A DNA stretch of 9,014 nt from Actinomycetes bacterium (GTDB taxonomy: Bacteria > Actinomycetota > Acidimicrobiia > Acidimicrobiales > RAAP-2): positions 1-9,014 of the forward strand of contig JAKCEC010000043.1 in NCBI GenBank assembly GCA_021841725.1. Reading direction: 5' to 3'. Positions 7,252 to 9,014 of the stretch are shown in pieces. The translations under genes were made by a program, and so were the position numbers. The notes under the pieces were generated by a model that did not search any database, was not told the DNA's origin, and saw only the letters and a program-made list of their open reading frames with translations. Within the stretch, counting starts at the first letter, position 1. Each line of letters opens with the position of its first letter.

Positions 7252-9014
7252 TCCTGACGTGGGGGGGGCGTTGCGCCCTGGACGTGGCGTTTCTCGCGTG
7301 CGTCGCCGGGGTGCTGGCGCAGGCGCGAACCCTGCGCGGGCGACGCTCCCACGCCGCCCTCTTCGCCACGGTGGCCGTGGCGGGCATGGCCGCCGCGGTG
7401 GCGGTGATGCAGTTCGCGCTGATCACCCATAATTTTGCGCTGGCCTACGTGGCCGAGAACAACGCCACCTTCACGCCCCTGATCTACTCCATCACCGGGA
7501 TGTGGTCGGCCCTCGAGGGGTCCCTCCTGTTGTGGGCCCTGATCCTGACCGCGCTCACCCTGGCCGTCGTCGTGCACTACCGCCGTGAGCGCGACGACGC
7601 CGTCGTGGTCTGGGCGACCCTGGTGCTCTTCGTGGTCGGGGGTTTCTTCATCTTGTTGATGGTGGGACCGGCCGACCCCTTCCTCCACAACCCCGCGCAC
7701 GTCCTGCAGGGGGCGGGACCGAACGCCCTGCTCCAGGACAACCCGCTGGTGGCGGTGCACCCACCCCTGCTCTACGCGGGCTTCGTGGGCTTCGCCGTGC
7801 CCTTCGCCTTCGCCGTGGCGATGCTGATCACGGGGCGCGTGCACGACCGCTGGCCCCTAGAGCAGCGACGCTGGACCGTCTTGGCGTGGGGTTCGTTGTC
7901 GGTGGGCATCGTGCTCGGTGCGTGGTGGAGCTACCAGGTGCTCGGGTGGGGAGGTTTTTGGGGCTGGGACCCGGTGGAGAACGCGGCACTACTGCCGTGG
8001 CTGACGGCGACCGCGTACATCCATTCGGTGATCGTCCAAGACCGTCGAGGACTCTTTCGCATCTGGAACCTGTCCCTCGCGATCGCGACCTTCGCCTTCA
8101 CGGTCCTGGGGACCTTCTTTACGCGCTCGGGCGTCCTGCAGAGCGTGCACGCCTTCTCCTCCTCCACCCTCGGACCGGCCCTGATCGCCTTCTTCGCGGT
8201 GACCGTCGGCGCGGGGGTCGCACTCATCGCGTGGCGCGGGGACGAGTTGCGCTCGCCGGTGGGGGTCGAGCACCCGGCGTCGCGCGAGGGGTTGTTCGTC
8301 GCCAACAACATCCTGTTCGTGGGTTTCGCCTTCGTGGTGCTCCTGGGGACGGTGTTCCCCCTGCTCTACGAGGCGGTCAACGGGAACCAGGTCACGGTGG
8401 GCACGCCGTACTTCGCCGCGGTCGCCGCGCCGGTGAGCGTCGCGCTGCTCTTCTTGATGGCGATCGCCCCGGTGGTCTCGTGGCGCACCGTGGACGCCGC
8501 GGTCCTGTGGCGGCGCGTGCGCCTCTCGGCGTGGACGGCGCTCGCCGCGGTCGTGGTCCTGCTCGCCTGCGGGGTGCGCCACTGGGCGGTCCTCATCGCC
8601 GTGTTCTTGTCGGTGGGCGCGGCCGGCGCGGCCCTGCGTACCCTCCGGGGGGTCCTGGTGAGCGCGCGACGTCGCGGCGACTGGTGGTCGGCGTGGCGCG
8701 CGCCGAGCACCGGTGGGATGATCGTGCACCTCGGCGTGGTGGTGCTGGCGGTGGGAATCGTGGCCTCGACGTCCTACACCACGCGCTCGGAGGTCACGCT
8801 GGCCCAACATCAACGTACCGTCGTGGCGGGGCAGTACGTGGCCTTCGACGGCTTCGCGACCGTGGCCAACGCCCTCGAACGACAGACGCTCTTGGTGGTG
8901 AGCGTCGACGGGCACCCGCTGCGTCCGGCGATCACGACCTTCAACGGGCGCAGCGCGCAACCGGTGGGTACGCCGGCGATTGACTCGAATCTCCTGCGCG
9001 ACGTGTACGTGACG
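7248..9014 (+). CDS. ccmF: Cytochrome c heme lyase subunit CcmF (C-terminus cut by window edge)
   Basis: CcmF takes heme from CcmE and, with CcmH-type partners, attaches it to the CXXCH motif of apocytochrome c outside the membrane. The visible 589 residues contain many hydrophobic segments, as expected for this large multi-span protein. The WWD signature WGGFWGWDPVENAALLPWL spans about 234-252. The four histidines known to matter in E. coli CcmF all have counterparts: His171 in VHPPLLY (E. coli His173), His259 in YIHSV (His261), His301 in QSVHAF (His303) and His494 in IVHLG (His491). E. coli CcmF has about 647 residues, so around 60 are missing at the end. The ATG start at 7248 overlaps the ccmE stop. 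It is the last visible gene of the operon; ccmG and ccmH, if linked, would follow outside the window. Confidence 0.96.
   Translation, partial: MILTWGGRCALDVAFLACVAGVLAQARTLRGRRSHAALFATVAVAGMAAAVAVMQFALITHNFALAYVAENNATFTPLIYSITGMWSALEGSLLLWALILTALTLAVVVHYRRERDDAVVVWATLVLFVVGGFFILLMVGPADPFLHNPAHVLQGAGPNALLQDNPLVAVHPPLLYAGFVGFAVPFAFAVAMLITGRVHDRWPLEQRRWTVLAWGSLSVGIVLGAWWSYQVLGWGGFWGWDPVENAALLPWLTATAYIHSVIVQDRRGLFRIWNLSLAIATFAFTVLGTFFTRSGVLQSVHAFSSSTLGPALIAFFAVTVGAGVALIAWRGDELRSPVGVEHPASREGLFVANNILFVGFAFVVLLGTVFPLLYEAVNGNQVTVGTPYFAAVAAPVSVALLFLMAIAPVVSWRTVDAAVLWRRVRLSAWTALAAVVVLLACGVRHWAVLIAVFLSVGAAGAALRTLRGVLVSARRRGDWWSAWRAPSTGGMIVHLGVVVLAVGIVASTSYTTRSEVTLAQHQRTVVAGQYVAFDGFATVANALERQTLLVVSVDGHPLRPAITTFNGRSAQPVGTPAIDSNLLRDVYVT

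Noticed and set aside
7989..8960. A 323-codon minus-strand frame opposite ccmF
   Set aside because: Antisense to a well-supported gene, composed mainly of charged residues and His, with no domain.
7886..8983. A 365-codon plus-strand frame within ccmF
   Set aside because: It is an out-of-frame reading of ccmF, rich in Arg and Gly, while the real frame carries the WWD motif and all four heme histidines.

Overview
The window is dense, high-GC DNA with seven complete protein genes in two divergent blocks and a further gene running off each end. The GC-rich codon use, GTG/TTG starts, a CtpE-type P-type ATPase and TANNNT promoter-like boxes next to start codons suggest a free-living actinobacterium, perhaps of the class Acidimicrobiia. 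That placement is an inference from gene content. No rRNA, tRNA, insertion sequence or CRISPR array is visible.

Left block (minus strand, 3600 down to 1): a GT4-type glycosyltransferase, a TetR-family regulator and a large CtpE-like P-type cation ATPase whose C-terminus is cut off by the window start. The gaps are only 33 and 45 bp, so the three may share a transcript. The regulator also has its own possible leaderless promoter.

Divergent intergenic region (3601-3697): about 97 bp with two nested inverted repeats, -10-like boxes facing both ways, and a strong ribosome binding site for the rightward gene.

Right block (plus strand, 3698 to 9014): GDP-mannose 4,6-dehydratase (gmd), followed after 4 bp by a System I cytochrome c maturation cluster in the order ccmA, ccmB, ccmC, ccmD, ccmE, ccmF. 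Every junction within ccm is a short overlap of the ATGA/GTGA kind or, at ccmD-ccmE, 8 bp. This is a compact, translationally coupled operon. CcmA and CcmB, with CcmC and CcmD, would load heme onto the chaperone CcmE. CcmF, the heme lyase core, would take that heme and attach it to apocytochrome c outside the membrane. The key residues are visible: the CcmC WWD motif with His44 and His171, the CcmE His141/Tyr145 pair, and the CcmF WWD motif with His171, His259, His301 and His494. The 29-residue ccmD is easily missed. CcmG and CcmH are not in the window and could lie past its right end.

There is no clear sign of an unknown defence or mobile system. The most notable points are System I cytochrome c maturation in a probable actinobacterium, its tight coupling to a sugar-nucleotide gene, the structured divergent promoter, and two substitutions in otherwise conserved motifs of the P-type ATPase.
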